Shown: in pieces, positions 52,838 through 62,277 of the stretch
How positions within the stretch are numbered: position 1 is the first letter of the stretch
Layout of the letters: every line of letters begins with the position of its first letter
From: Caproiciproducens faecalis
GTDB taxonomy: Bacteria; Bacillota; Clostridia; Oscillospirales; Acutalibacteraceae
Assembly: GCF_019448085.1 (NCBI RefSeq)
Contig: NZ_JAGFNZ010000001.1
Location: forward strand, 124,001 to 188,000
Reading direction: 5' to 3'
Length of the DNA stretch: 64,000 nt
Translations under genes and position numbers: made by a program
The notes under the pieces: generated by a model
Told to the model about the DNA's origin: nothing
Databases searched by the model: none
What the model saw: only the letters and a program-made list of their open reading frames with translations

Positions 52838-53809
52838 ATGAAAAAGTTTCTATCCATTGTATTGGCATTGGCAATGACGGCAGCTCTTTTAGCAGGCTGC
52901 TCAGCAACGGGTTCCCAATCGGCTGCGGCAGGTTCGGCGGCACCATCTCAGGCGGCAGCCGGAAGTGAAGCGGCTAAAACAGTTAAGGTTGGCGTTTCCG
53001 TTGCAAATTTAGCCAATTCTTTCTATCTGGAAATCAAAGAGGGTCTTGAGAGCTCGTTAAAAAAGGGAGATCAGCTGATTATTACCGACGCGAACCTGGA
53101 CAGCGCAAAGCAAATTAATGACATTGAAGACATGGTACAGCAAAAGATGGACATCATCCTTGTTGACCCTGTTGATTCAAAGGGAATTAAATCCGCTTTG
53201 GATTCCTGCGCAAAAGCGAATATTCCGGTTATCGCTTTCAATTCCCCGGTAGACGATGTTGACTTAGTAAAATCTACGGTTGCATCCGATAACTATATGG
53301 CCGGTGAGTTAATAGCAGAGGCGCTTGCAAAATCAATCAATGAAAAAGGCAATATTGCCATGTATAACTATAGCGTTGTTAAGGTCTGTAAAGACAGAGG
53401 AGACGGATTTGAAGCCGGTATCGCGAAATATCCGAACATAAAAATTGTGAACAAGCAAGAAGGCAAACCGGCAACAGACGCTTCCCTTCCTGTTATGGAA
53501 AATATCCTGCAGGCCAATCCCGACATCGTCGGAGTGTTCGCATTAAACGATCCTGCCGCAATCGGCTGCATTGCCGCCATTGAAAGCGCCGGGAAAATTA
53601 ATCAGATCAAAGTCGTTGGTGTTGACGGTTCCAAAGATGGCAGAAATATGATTACCAATGGGAAAATGCTTGCTTCCGCAGCACAGTTCCCCAAACAAAT
53701 CGGCTCTGTAAGCATTGAAACCGCATATAAGATTTTGGCCGGAGAAAAGGTTGAAGCCGATATAAAAATCCCGGTTGAGCTGGTTGATAAATCAAATGCT
53801 GCAAATTAA
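52838..53809 (+). CDS. Sugar ABC transporter substrate-binding lipoprotein (RbsB-like)
   Basis: This 323-residue lipoprotein has signal LALAMTAALLAGC with lipid-modified Cys21, a Ser/Ala-rich linker (about 22-45), then a periplasmic-binding type 1 fold (VKVGVSVANLANSFYLEIKEG, IILVDPVDSKGI, VIAFNSPVDD, IKVVGVDGSKDG). It binds a pentose, polyol or similar sugar outside the membrane for the ATPase and permease downstream. TTGGAGGAG is a strong SD. Confidence 0.93.
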   Translation: MKKFLSIVLALAMTAALLAGCSATGSQSAAAGSAAPSQAAAGSEAAKTVKVGVSVANLANSFYLEIKEGLESSLKKGDQLIITDANLDSAKQINDIEDMVQQKMDIILVDPVDSKGIKSALDSCAKANIPVIAFNSPVDDVDLVKSTVASDNYMAGELIAEALAKSINEKGNIAMYNYSVVKVCKDRGDGFEAGIAKYPNIKIVNKQEGKPATDASLPVMENILQANPDIVGVFALNDPAAIGCIAAIESAGKINQIKVVGVDGSKDGRNMITNGKMLASAAQFPKQIGSVSIETAYKILAGEKVEADIKIPVELVDKSNAAN

Positions 53810-53823
53810 TTAAAAGCGATTAA

Positions 53824-53866
53824 AAAACGGGCAGGTAAATAATGTAGGATTATTATCTGCCCGTTT
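53824..53866 (+). terminator. Intra-operon hairpin between binding protein and ATPase
   Basis: AAAACGGGCAG pairs with CTGCCCGTTTT, extended by an AT stem. It is followed by TTTTAATTT. It probably lets some polymerase through, so the binding protein is made in excess. Confidence 0.75.
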
Positions 53867-53906
53867 TAATTTCAAACTCTAATTTCTGACTCACAAAGGG
53901 GCGTAA

Positions 53907-55424
53907 ATGATGGATGAATATATTCTTCAAATGGAAAATATCAATAAAGCTTTTCCTGGAGTAAGAGTTTTGCATGATGTGAGTTTTTCAGTAAAACAAG
54001 GAGAAGTGCATGCCCTTATGGGAGAGAACGGCGCTGGAAAATCAACGCTGATGAAAATACTGGGCGGTATTTACAGCATGGATTCCGGAAAAATCAAGGT
54101 GAACGGAGAAGGCGCTGCAATCAGCTGTGTGGCGGATGCACAAAGATATGGCATCAGTCTGATTCATCAGGAGATTTGCTTAGCTAACAACCTCTCTATC
54201 GCGGAAAATATTTTTATGGGCAGAGAAATTACAGGAACAGTCAAAGGCTTTTTGAATTTTAAAGCGATGGTATCAGAAGCACAGAAAATCTTGGATTCCC
54301 TGAATATGAAAATTGACGCAAGAACACGCGTTGGGAAATTGAGTATTGCTCAGCAGCAGATGGTCGAGATTTGCAGGGCGCTTTCCACAAATGCAAGGAT
54401 TATTGTTATGGACGAGCCGACGGCATCTCTGAGTAATAAGGAAATTGAAAATCTCTTCTTACAAATTCAGAAACTAAAAGCAGCGAATGTTGCAATTATA
54501 TATATTTCTCACCGTATGGACGAAATATTTAAGATTGCAGACACCATTACCGTTTTAAGGGACGGTGAGCGTGTAGGCAGTATGACTACGCAAGAGCTGA
54601 GTCCTGATACGCTGATTAAAATGATGGTTGGCAGAGGGCTTAAAGAGGTGTTCCAAAAAGTCAAGCTTAATATTGGTGAGGATCTGTTAAAGGTTGAAGG
54701 ATTCAACAATCAGTATTTAAAAAACGTCCATTTAAACTTGAAAAAAGGTGAGATTCTTGGAATTTCGGGATTAGTCGGAGCAGGAAGAACCGAACTCGCC
54801 CGAGCCATTTTTGGGATTGACCCTCTGGATTCAGGAAAAATCTTCATCGACGGCAAAGAAGTAAAAATTAAATGTCCCCAGGACGCGATTCAGCACGGGA
54901 TTGCGCTTGTACCTGAGAGCAGAAAAGAAGACGGCCTGTTTTTAAATCAGACGGTATCATTTAATACGACAATATCAATTCTGGAGAAGTTTATCCGGTT
55001 TATCCATACGGATCATAAAAAGGAAAATGAAATTCTTGATAATTATATCAATACGTTTTCCATAAAAATGTCAAGTAGGAATCAGCTGGCCTTAGAATTG
55101 AGCGGTGGAAACCAGCAGAAAATTGTCATTTCCAAGTGGCTGGCCACGGAGCCTAAGATTTTAATTCTTGATGAACCCACCAGAGGAATCGATGTAGGTG
55201 CCAAGGCGGAAATTTATCAGATGATGTATCAGATTGCACAGTACGGGGTTTCCATTATTTTAATATCCTCGGAACTGCCCGAAATTATCAATCTGAGCAG
55301 CCGTGTCGCCGTTATGCATGAGGGCGAATTAGTCAAAATCATTGATATGGAAACAGAAGAAATTTCTCAGGAAAAAATTATGTATTACGCCGCAGGAGGA
55401 TGGAATAATGAAAATAGTAAATAA
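53907..55424 (+). CDS. Sugar ABC transporter ATPase (RbsA-like, two NBDs)
   Basis: This 505-residue fused double ATPase has a first domain with Walker A GENGAGKST, signature LSIAQQQMVEI and Walker B IVMDEPTASLS. The degenerate second domain has GLVGAGRTE, signature LSGGNQQKIVISKWL and ILDEPTRGIDVGAK, as in RbsA/XylG/MglA. AAAGGGGCG is the SD. The permease gene overlaps its 3' end. Confidence 0.94.
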   Translation: MMDEYILQMENINKAFPGVRVLHDVSFSVKQGEVHALMGENGAGKSTLMKILGGIYSMDSGKIKVNGEGAAISCVADAQRYGISLIHQEICLANNLSIAENIFMGREITGTVKGFLNFKAMVSEAQKILDSLNMKIDARTRVGKLSIAQQQMVEICRALSTNARIIVMDEPTASLSNKEIENLFLQIQKLKAANVAIIYISHRMDEIFKIADTITVLRDGERVGSMTTQELSPDTLIKMMVGRGLKEVFQKVKLNIGEDLLKVEGFNNQYLKNVHLNLKKGEILGISGLVGAGRTELARAIFGIDPLDSGKIFIDGKEVKIKCPQDAIQHGIALVPESRKEDGLFLNQTVSFNTTISILEKFIRFIHTDHKKENEILDNYINTFSIKMSSRNQLALELSGGNQQKIVISKWLATEPKILILDEPTRGIDVGAKAEIYQMMYQIAQYGVSIILISSELPEIINLSSRVAVMHEGELVKIIDMETEEISQEKIMYYAAGGWNNENSK

Positions 55425-56388
55425 ATTGGCTCTGTCTGATAAATCCTCGAATCCGGTTATAAATTATCTGAAAGATAACGCGGGAACGTTGATCGGATTG
55501 GCAGGGTTAACGCTGATACTTTCTGTTACAACCACAATGTTTCTGGCCCCGGATAATCTATTTAATATTTTGCGGCAGGTATGTACGAATGCTACGCTTG
55601 CGTTTGGCATGACTTTTGTGTTAATTATCGGAGGAATCGATTTATCCGTCGGGTCTGTTTTGGCGGCGAGCGGAGTTACCGTTGTAATTCTTCTGGAACG
55701 GGGAATGCCGTGTATCCCTGCAATATTCATCGGCGTTTTAATGGGGGCCGTGTTCGGCCTGATTAATGGATTGATTATTGCTTACACAAACATGCCGCCG
55801 TTTATTGTTACCCTTGCAACACAGATGGGAATCAGGGGCATATCTTACATAATTACCTCGGGAAGATCCGTTGCCAGCACCGATCCGCAGTTTAATGCGA
55901 TAGGGAACGGATATTTAGGCCCCATACCGATTCCGGTTTTGATGGTTGCGATTCTCATCATTCTTTCCTCTGTTATTTTAAATAAGACAAGATTTGGCAG
56001 AAGAATGTATGCTACCGGAGGAAACATAGAAGCCGCTACTTATTCCGGAATTAAAGTGAAAACAGTTCAGATATGGGTTTATACCATCTGCGGCATTTTG
56101 GCGTCCATAGGCGGTATTGTACTGGCCTCCAGAATGTATTCCGGTCAGCCGACCGCAGGGAATGCCTATGAAGGAGACGCAATCGCCGCCGCTGTTCTGG
56201 GCGGAACAAGTTTTAACGGCGGTATTGGAACGATTGGCGGGACACTGATTGGTGCGCTGATTATTGGCGTTTTAAATAACGGCTTAAATCTGCTGAAAGT
56301 TTCGTTTTACTGGCAGCTTGTCATTAAGGGGATCGTCATTTTAGCGGCAGTATATATTGATATCTTAAAAAAGAAAAAAAATAAATAA
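55408..56388 (+). CDS. Sugar ABC transporter permease (RbsC-like)
   Basis: This 326-residue membrane permease has about eight to ten segments. Family motifs are GMTFVLIIGGIDLSVGSVLA, the cytoplasmic loop YATGGNIEAATYSGIKV that touches the ATPase, and AAAVLGGTSFNGGIGTIGGT. The ATG at 55408 follows GCAGGAGG inside the end of the ATPase gene; an in-frame start at 55342 has no SD. It is the last gene of the operon before a repeat-borne terminator. Confidence 0.94.
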   Translation: MKIVNKLALSDKSSNPVINYLKDNAGTLIGLAGLTLILSVTTTMFLAPDNLFNILRQVCTNATLAFGMTFVLIIGGIDLSVGSVLAASGVTVVILLERGMPCIPAIFIGVLMGAVFGLINGLIIAYTNMPPFIVTLATQMGIRGISYIITSGRSVASTDPQFNAIGNGYLGPIPIPVLMVAILIILSSVILNKTRFGRRMYATGGNIEAATYSGIKVKTVQIWVYTICGILASIGGIVLASRMYSGQPTAGNAYEGDAIAAAVLGGTSFNGGIGTIGGTLIGALIIGVLNNGLNLLKVSFYWQLVIKGIVILAAVYIDILKKKKNK

Positions 56389-56415
56389 AGTCATGTTTTT
56401 TGAGACGATACTCAT

Positions 56416-56493
56416 CAAAATAAAAGAGCACCCGCAAGGGTGCTCTTTTATTTCGCCATTGGTGGGGAGAACCCCGTGGGTAGAGTGTGCCAA
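56416..56493 (+). repeat. Shorter fourth copy of tRNA-Lys-associated repeat
   Basis: This copy repeats the hairpin and GCCATTGG..GAGAACCCCG segment of the 30.3-30.9 kb units in the same orientation. CCGTGG is then joined directly to GTAGAGTGTGCCA, so the ~123-bp segment between the CCGCGG sites is missing. Confidence 0.8.
56422..56453 (+). terminator. Terminator of sugar transport operon
   Basis: A perfect 12-bp stem, AAAAGAGCACCC with GGGTGCTCTTTT around GCAA, is followed by ATTT. It is part of the repeat at 56416. Confidence 0.88.
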
Positions 56494-56496
56494 GGG

Positions 56497-56844
56497 TCAG
56501 CTCTTGTACAGGTCCCCGCTGTTTTCCTTGTTTAGAGTACCGTCGAGTTCAATCATCAAAAATTTTGTCAATTCTTTAACAACAGGCCTGTGCCTCGTTC
56601 CTTTTGGGACAATAATCAATTCGCCTTCATCCACTTTTATCAATCCTTCATCGACTTCCAGGTGAAAACTCCCTTTGATAACATAAAATAATTCATCTGA
56701 ATTCTCGTGAACATGGAAATCCAAAGTGCGATTTTCTACATTTACAACGCTGAGACTATGCCCGTTTAACCGACCGATTTTTTCGTATACATACAGTTTA
56801 TCAACAGCATCTACCGCTGACTTGAGATTCACTTTTTCCAACAT
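56497..56844 (-). CDS. Small cupin-domain protein
   Basis: This 115-residue single cupin has motif 1 (DFHVHENSDELFYVIKGSFHLEV, with His-His-Glu metal ligands) and motif 2 (VPKGTRHRPVV). The ATG at 56844 has GGAGGG seven bases upstream; a longer in-frame start at 56961 lacks an SD. It resembles small cupins that bind sugar or sugar-acid ligands, and it converges with the sugar permease operon. Confidence 0.88.
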   Translation of the reverse strand: MLEKVNLKSAVDAVDKLYVYEKIGRLNGHSLSVVNVENRTLDFHVHENSDELFYVIKGSFHLEVDEGLIKVDEGELIIVPKGTRHRPVVKELTKFLMIELDGTLNKENSGDLYKS

Positions 56845-56988
56845 AATTACCCTCCATTTATAGATTACAGGGGTTACACTCCCATTGTATATAAACATTA
56901 AGCAAAGTTCAAGGAGTCCTTTTAACTGCGAATTACTTCTAAAAAGGGATGGATTTATCAAAATCCACCCCTTTAAAATTACAATGCC

Positions 56989-59900
56989 TTAAAAGATTGC
57001 TGTCTGTCTCCAGGAATCTCCGCTTGGCTTTACACCGTTTTTCACAATAAGCCGAACGGACGCATGGGCTTTGGTAATCAGTCTATTTTTATCGTCGTAT
57101 ACATCAAACATAATGTATGTCAGTCCCGGTGTTAAGCCGGTCACTTGATAATTGCCATTTTTTAACTTTGTAATCGTTACCATTCCCCGAGTGGAAGAGT
57201 AAACCTTAACAGTCGTATCTTTTGCATTTGTCATCTTGATACCAATTTCGTATTTACCCTTTACCGGCATGATGTAGCTTTTGGTGTCAAGCGTCAGCGA
57301 ACGAACTGCATTCGGTAACAATACATAATCGGAGCAGTGGCTGATCTGTACGGTTACATTTCCATCCGCGTCTACGGTGTAGGCGTCTTTTCCGAGCGAT
57401 TCGATTTGCTGGGTGGTTGGATTGTAGTAATAGAAGTAAAGCGTCTGCCCCGGTTTAAAACCTTTTTCCAGCGCGGAGAATTTTACACTGGCTACCGACG
57501 GCAGCAAACCGCTGTGGTCAAAGGAAAGCACCATGCCCTTGTTGGTCGGGGTAATCGCATTGACTTTCGGGACTTCCGTGGTAAGGTGCACGCTCATGGA
57601 AATATTGACGTCCGTCATAGGAATGGCGGATTTTGCCAGATCTTCCCCCTTGAACGTCCAACTGTAGGCGAGCTGCTGCGTATCGGCGTCTTTGATCTTT
57701 ATGGTTACATCGGTCTGATTTACTTTTGCCGCCTCAAGAATTTCCTTGTTGGCATTGATAGTAACCGCGGCGTTTTCGACGGTGCCTTTTGCCACTTCGG
57801 ACGGTACGGTGATGGTAAGATCAACGTCTTTTTTTGCAGTCAGCTGCTGCACGATTGCGTCCGTGGGTACATTTATCGTAACGGCTGCCTTTTTCGTTGT
57901 ATCTACCGTGTTCCCGTTTGTGGAAGTTAAGGTGTTGTCCACGGTAACGCTTGGGACTCTTGTTTCAATACTGGTTGTGTCCCCGTTTGTACTGACGCTC
58001 TCCGGTCTTGTGGTTACGGTTGCGGTATTGCCTGTCGTATCAACTTTTGTCTCTGTCTTGTCGGTATTTACCGAGGAAGAAGTGCTGCCGGAGCTGTTTT
58101 TATCGGAACTCGTACTTTTCTTTTTCACGGTTACTTTAATTTCCGGGGCGCTCACGGAGCTGTCCAGAACATAACCGCTGTCGACATAGCCGCTGTCAAG
58201 CACGGCCTTAAATGTATAAGTGCCGGGAACATTCTGCTTATATGTGCTGCAAACCCAATCGGTAACGGCAATCCATAGGTTGGAAATTTCAGCTCCCATT
58301 GCTTTGATTTTTGCAGGAAGGTTCAGGGAAGCAAGCTTTGTACCGTAAGGTACCGTTTTCGTTGCATAATCCAACAGAAAGCCTGTGATTGTATGAGTCG
58401 GCGTGTCACCGCCGGTTGCTGCTTTTACGGTAACGCTGATTTCTGTTGTCAACTCCACATCGTTTGTATTGACAACTCCTGACGGAAGGACAACAGTTCC
58501 GGTTACCGTAAAGGTTTGTTCCGTTTTTTTGGATTTATCGTAGTCCGAACCTGCAACATCCCAATGTACTTCGGCGTCGACATCTCCGTCATCGGTGGTT
58601 AATACAACGGTTTCCGGCAACCCGAGGGCGGCTGCCGTCTTTGCCGTACCGTTGGTAATCCCTGTTATGGAGTCAGGATCAGCGATGCTCAGCAGTGTTT
58701 TGTCAATGGGGGACACAGCATCAACGGTAAACGCCGCCGCGGAAACAGCTGCCGAGCCATTGTAGCTTACAGCGATTACCACGCTTTGTGCTGAGTCTTT
58801 CTGTGCAATCGGTGTAAAGGCAAAGGTGATGGTCTGCGTTGACTCGTCCCACGAAAAATCGCTCAGAGGCAAGTTGGATGCCGTACTGCTGTCAACCTTG
58901 CAGGTCGCGGAAAAATCTGCTGCAGTCGGTGTAACCGAAGGCACTTTGTCAAGCGTTACAGTGATTGTTCCGTTTGTTGCCTCAACGCTGTCAACAGCTG
59001 CCGTTACCGGCAGCGCCGGCGTCGTAAACGTCTGATCCGCTCCGTTTGTGGTCCCTCCGGCACTCACTGCGACCACGCGGTAATGATAAGTGGTATTGGG
59101 CTGCAGATCTGAAAGAGAATAACTGACGGAAGTGGAGGACGTACCCGTCACCGGACTTTGCTTCGCTGTCACGCTGGTGCCGTAATCGGTTGTTTCTCCG
59201 TATTGAAATGTCACGGTGGTAGACGCGTTGTTTGCGTTTACGGTTCCGCTCAGCGTCGCGGCTGTGTAAGAAATATCACTTGCGGCGTCGGTTGTTACGG
59301 TCGGCTGGGCTGCCGGGGTGGTGAAGGTTTTGTCTTCTCCGTTGGAAGCACCGGATAAGTTTGTTCCCACAACACGGTAATGGTAGGTTGTATTGGGAGT
59401 CAGTCCCGAAAGAGAACAACTGACGAAGGTGGAAGACGTACCCGTGACCGAGCTTGGCGATGCCTCTATGGTGCGGCCGTAGCTGGCCGTTTCTCCGTAT
59501 TGGAATGTCACGGTGGTCGACGCGTTGTTCGCGTTTATGGTTCCATTCAGCGTCGCAGCTGTGTAAGAAACAGCACTTGCGGCGCCGGTTGTCGCGGTCG
59601 GCGGGGCAATATAAGTAAACTGATCGGAACTGCTTGTTACGCTCGTGCCGCCTGCGGTAGTCACCGTAACGTGTACCGTGCCGGAACCGGCCGGAACGGT
59701 CGCGGTAATCTGGGTAGCCGAATTAATCGTATAGCCGGCTGCGTTGACCGTGCCGAATTTAACAGCAGTCGCGCCTGTCAATCCGGTTCCGGTGATGGCA
59801 ACGCTGGTTCCGCCAGTGGCAGGGCCGCTTGTCGAGGAAAGCGATGTGACCGTCGGCGCGGCAATATAGGTAAACTGATCGGAACTGCTTGTTACGCTCG

Positions 59901-62163
59901 TGCCGCCCGCGGTAGTCACCGTAACGTCTGCCGTGCCGGAACCGGCCGGAGAGGTCGCGGTAATCTGGGTATCCGAATACACCGTAAAGGCGGTTGCGTT
60001 GGCAGCCCCAAATTTAACAGCACTCGCGTTTGTAAACCCGGTTCCGGTGATGGTAACGGTGGTTCCGCCAGCGGCAGGACCGCTTGTGGGGGAAATCGCT
60101 GTGACCGTCGGCGCGGCAATATAGGCAAACTGATCAGCGCTGCTTGTTGCGCTCGTGCCGCCTGCGGTAGTCACCGTAACGTCTACTGTGCCGAAACTGG
60201 CCGGAGAGGTCGCGGTAATCTGGGTGGACGAATTCACCGTAACGACGGTTGCGTCGGCAGTGCCGAATTTGACAGCGCTCTCGTCTGTAAAGCCGGTTCC
60301 GGTGATGGTAACGCTGGTTCCGCCGGAGGCAGGGCCGCTTGTTGGAGAAATCGCTGTGACCGTCGGCGCGGCAATATAGGTAAACTGATCGGAGCTGCCT
60401 GTAGCGCTCGTGCCGCCCGCGGCAGTCACCGTAACGTCTACTGTGCCGGAACCAGCCGGAGAGGTGGCGGTAATCTGGGTGGACGAATTCACCGTAACTC
60501 CGGTCGCGCTGGCAGTGCCGAATTTGACGGCACTCGCGTCTGTGAACCCGGTTCCGGTGATGGTAACGCTGGTTCCGCCAGCGGCAGGACCGCTTGTTGG
60601 AGAAATCGCTGTGACCGTCGGTTTAACAATATAGGCAAACTGATCGGAACTGCTTGTTACGCTCGTGCCGCCCGCGGTAGTCACTGTAACGTCTACTGTG
60701 CCGGAACCGGCCGGAGAGGTCGCGGTAATCTGAGTATCCGAATCCACCGTAAAGGCGGTTGCGTTGGCAGCCCCAAATTTAACAGCACTCGCGTTTGTGA
60801 ACCCAGTTCCGGTGATGGCAACGGTGGTTCCGCCAGAGGCAGGACCACTTGTCGGGGAAATCGCTGTGACCGTTGGCGCAGCGACAAGATAGGTAAACTG
60901 AAAGCCTGTTGCGCTCGTACCGCCCGCGGCAGTCACCGTAACGTCTGCTGTGCCGGAACCGGCCGGAGAGGTCGCGGTAATCTGAGTATCCGAATTCACC
61001 GTAAAGGCGGTTGCGTTGGCAGCCCCGAATTTAACAGCACTCGCGTCTGTGAACCCGGTTCCGGTGATGGTAACGCTGGTTCCGCCAGCAACAGGACCAC
61101 TTGTCGGGGAAATCGCTGTGACCGTTGGCGCCGTGTTTGCCTCGGTAACGGTAATTTGAATCGTCCGAGAAGCGCCACCATCTAAAATTAAAGTAAATAG
61201 ATAAGTACCCGGAGTTGAAGCCTCAAACCCTATCGTTAGATCGCCGTCACTATCCATGGCGTGGTCATTATCACAGGGCATTGGGTAATGATCGTAACCT
61301 GAACCCCCTCCATCGAGAAACGCAGACGCGGCTGCGGGGTCCCCGCCGTTATAAGCAGTAAGAGATTTCATATAAAAGTTTGTCAATTCAAGGTCTTCAC
61401 CTTCAAAAATGTCGGACAATAGCATGCCCCACTGTTCAATTGTTGTGATTTTGCCCTTAAAGTTTACCGCTGCCACAGTAATTGGTACGGTTATATCTAC
61501 GGTGCTTGTTCCATCACTTACAGCTACTTTTACCGAAGTCGTTCCCGCCGCAACACCGGTCACAGTAACGGTCCCGCCGCTTAAGACCGCTGTGGCTACA
61601 GCAGAATCCGGAACAGCCGCAATGCCTGTTATGGACAAGGGATCATTGTCAGCATCCTGCGCAATATCAGCAGCGGTAAATTCTGCCGTACCGGTGCCGA
61701 TTACCGACTGAGTAGGAACGGTACTCTTTGCTGTCGGCGCAATGTTGGGCGCCACAATATTAAGCTTACACGGAATATTATCTTCCATTGTATTTTGTAC
61801 TTCAATACAATATGTTTTTCCATATTCAAGAAAAGCGGTAAAGGAGACATGCCCCATTTGATCATCATTTAGATCTTCCGCTATAATTGAACTATTTTCC
61901 CAAATACGGGCAAAAGTGCTCGAACCAAGATTGCTGGTGGCATCTGATGTTGAAATGATATAGGTGCCAGTCTGTAAAGGCGAAAATCTATAATAACTTG
62001 GAGCAACAACAGTCATTATTTCCGTGGTTCCTGAGTAAACCGAGGGAGCACTTTCCTTCTCCGTAGCTCCTTCAAGGGGTATCGCATAAGCTGGTAACGC
62101 CATCGAAGGAAACAATCCTATCAACATTGCCATGGTTAAGAATAATGCTATAAATTTTTTCAT
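56989..62163 (-). CDS. Large secreted multi-domain protein with six IPT/TIG repeats
   Basis: This 1,724-residue exported protein has a signal peptide (residues 1-27, ending AYA). The layout is an N-terminal beta domain (about 35-135), a cadherin/Ig-like domain (about 140-235), a DUF-like segment (about 235-340), six tandem IPT/TIG domains (about 345-852, each starting PTVTAISPTSGP), two FN3-like domains (about 853-1048, YTAATLNGTINANNASTTVT), more Ig-like domains, a Ser/Thr-rich linker near 1330-1400, and a C-terminal beta region. No LPXTG or SLH anchor is visible. It is likely a cell-surface adhesin or matrix protein; ligand unknown. Confidence 0.88.
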   Translation of the reverse strand: MKKFIALFLTMAMLIGLFPSMALPAYAIPLEGATEKESAPSVYSGTTEIMTVVAPSYYRFSPLQTGTYIISTSDATSNLGSSTFARIWENSSIIAEDLNDDQMGHVSFTAFLEYGKTYCIEVQNTMEDNIPCKLNIVAPNIAPTAKSTVPTQSVIGTGTAEFTAADIAQDADNDPLSITGIAAVPDSAVATAVLSGGTVTVTGVAAGTTSVKVAVSDGTSTVDITVPITVAAVNFKGKITTIEQWGMLLSDIFEGEDLELTNFYMKSLTAYNGGDPAAASAFLDGGGSGYDHYPMPCDNDHAMDSDGDLTIGFEASTPGTYLFTLILDGGASRTIQITVTEANTAPTVTAISPTSGPVAGGTSVTITGTGFTDASAVKFGAANATAFTVNSDTQITATSPAGSGTADVTVTAAGGTSATGFQFTYLVAAPTVTAISPTSGPASGGTTVAITGTGFTNASAVKFGAANATAFTVDSDTQITATSPAGSGTVDVTVTTAGGTSVTSSSDQFAYIVKPTVTAISPTSGPAAGGTSVTITGTGFTDASAVKFGTASATGVTVNSSTQITATSPAGSGTVDVTVTAAGGTSATGSSDQFTYIAAPTVTAISPTSGPASGGTSVTITGTGFTDESAVKFGTADATVVTVNSSTQITATSPASFGTVDVTVTTAGGTSATSSADQFAYIAAPTVTAISPTSGPAAGGTTVTITGTGFTNASAVKFGAANATAFTVYSDTQITATSPAGSGTADVTVTTAGGTSVTSSSDQFTYIAAPTVTSLSSTSGPATGGTSVAITGTGLTGATAVKFGTVNAAGYTINSATQITATVPAGSGTVHVTVTTAGGTSVTSSSDQFTYIAPPTATTGAASAVSYTAATLNGTINANNASTTVTFQYGETASYGRTIEASPSSVTGTSSTFVSCSLSGLTPNTTYHYRVVGTNLSGASNGEDKTFTTPAAQPTVTTDAASDISYTAATLSGTVNANNASTTVTFQYGETTDYGTSVTAKQSPVTGTSSTSVSYSLSDLQPNTTYHYRVVAVSAGGTTNGADQTFTTPALPVTAAVDSVEATNGTITVTLDKVPSVTPTAADFSATCKVDSSTASNLPLSDFSWDESTQTITFAFTPIAQKDSAQSVVIAVSYNGSAAVSAAAFTVDAVSPIDKTLLSIADPDSITGITNGTAKTAAALGLPETVVLTTDDGDVDAEVHWDVAGSDYDKSKKTEQTFTVTGTVVLPSGVVNTNDVELTTEISVTVKAATGGDTPTHTITGFLLDYATKTVPYGTKLASLNLPAKIKAMGAEISNLWIAVTDWVCSTYKQNVPGTYTFKAVLDSGYVDSGYVLDSSVSAPEIKVTVKKKSTSSDKNSSGSTSSSVNTDKTETKVDTTGNTATVTTRPESVSTNGDTTSIETRVPSVTVDNTLTSTNGNTVDTTKKAAVTINVPTDAIVQQLTAKKDVDLTITVPSEVAKGTVENAAVTINANKEILEAAKVNQTDVTIKIKDADTQQLAYSWTFKGEDLAKSAIPMTDVNISMSVHLTTEVPKVNAITPTNKGMVLSFDHSGLLPSVASVKFSALEKGFKPGQTLYFYYYNPTTQQIESLGKDAYTVDADGNVTVQISHCSDYVLLPNAVRSLTLDTKSYIMPVKGKYEIGIKMTNAKDTTVKVYSSTRGMVTITKLKNGNYQVTGLTPGLTYIMFDVYDDKNRLITKAHASVRLIVKNGVKPSGDSWRQTAIF
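59020..59605 (-). repeat. Two FN3-like coding repeats
   Basis: Two adjacent segments of about 290 bp encode near-duplicate FN3-like domains (TFQYGET, SLSGLTPNTTYHYRVV and SLSDLQPNTTYHYRVV). Confidence 0.8.
59608..61132 (-). repeat. Six-unit IPT/TIG coding tandem repeat (~255 bp each)
   Basis: Six direct units of about 252-258 bp end near 61132, 60880, 60622, 60370, 60115 and 59857. The inner units are most alike and the last, SLSSTSGPATGG, is most diverged. The long open frame on the other strand is a by-product of this periodicity. Confidence 0.88.
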
Positions 62164-62277
62164 TTTTACGCCTCTTTCTCATTGGATTATGGTTTCATGT
62201 TTATTCTCTCAATATATTTTTGGCTGGTCTTATAAAAAGCTTTGTGAGAGAGTTTTTCTCATATTCTTTTCTATCTC

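Noticed and set aside
30286-56493. Prophage or active integrative element
   Set aside because: No integrase, recombinase, phage structural, conjugation or replication gene is present; only the flanking repeats hint at past integration.
56393-56665. 90-residue frame after the sugar permease
   Set aside because: It translates the repeat and terminator at 56416 and then the antisense of the cupin gene.
59380-61185. 601-residue open frame rich in Gly, Arg and Cys on the plus strand
   Set aside because: It is antisense to the IPT/TIG repeats and its periodicity mirrors them. It has no SD and no sensible domain.
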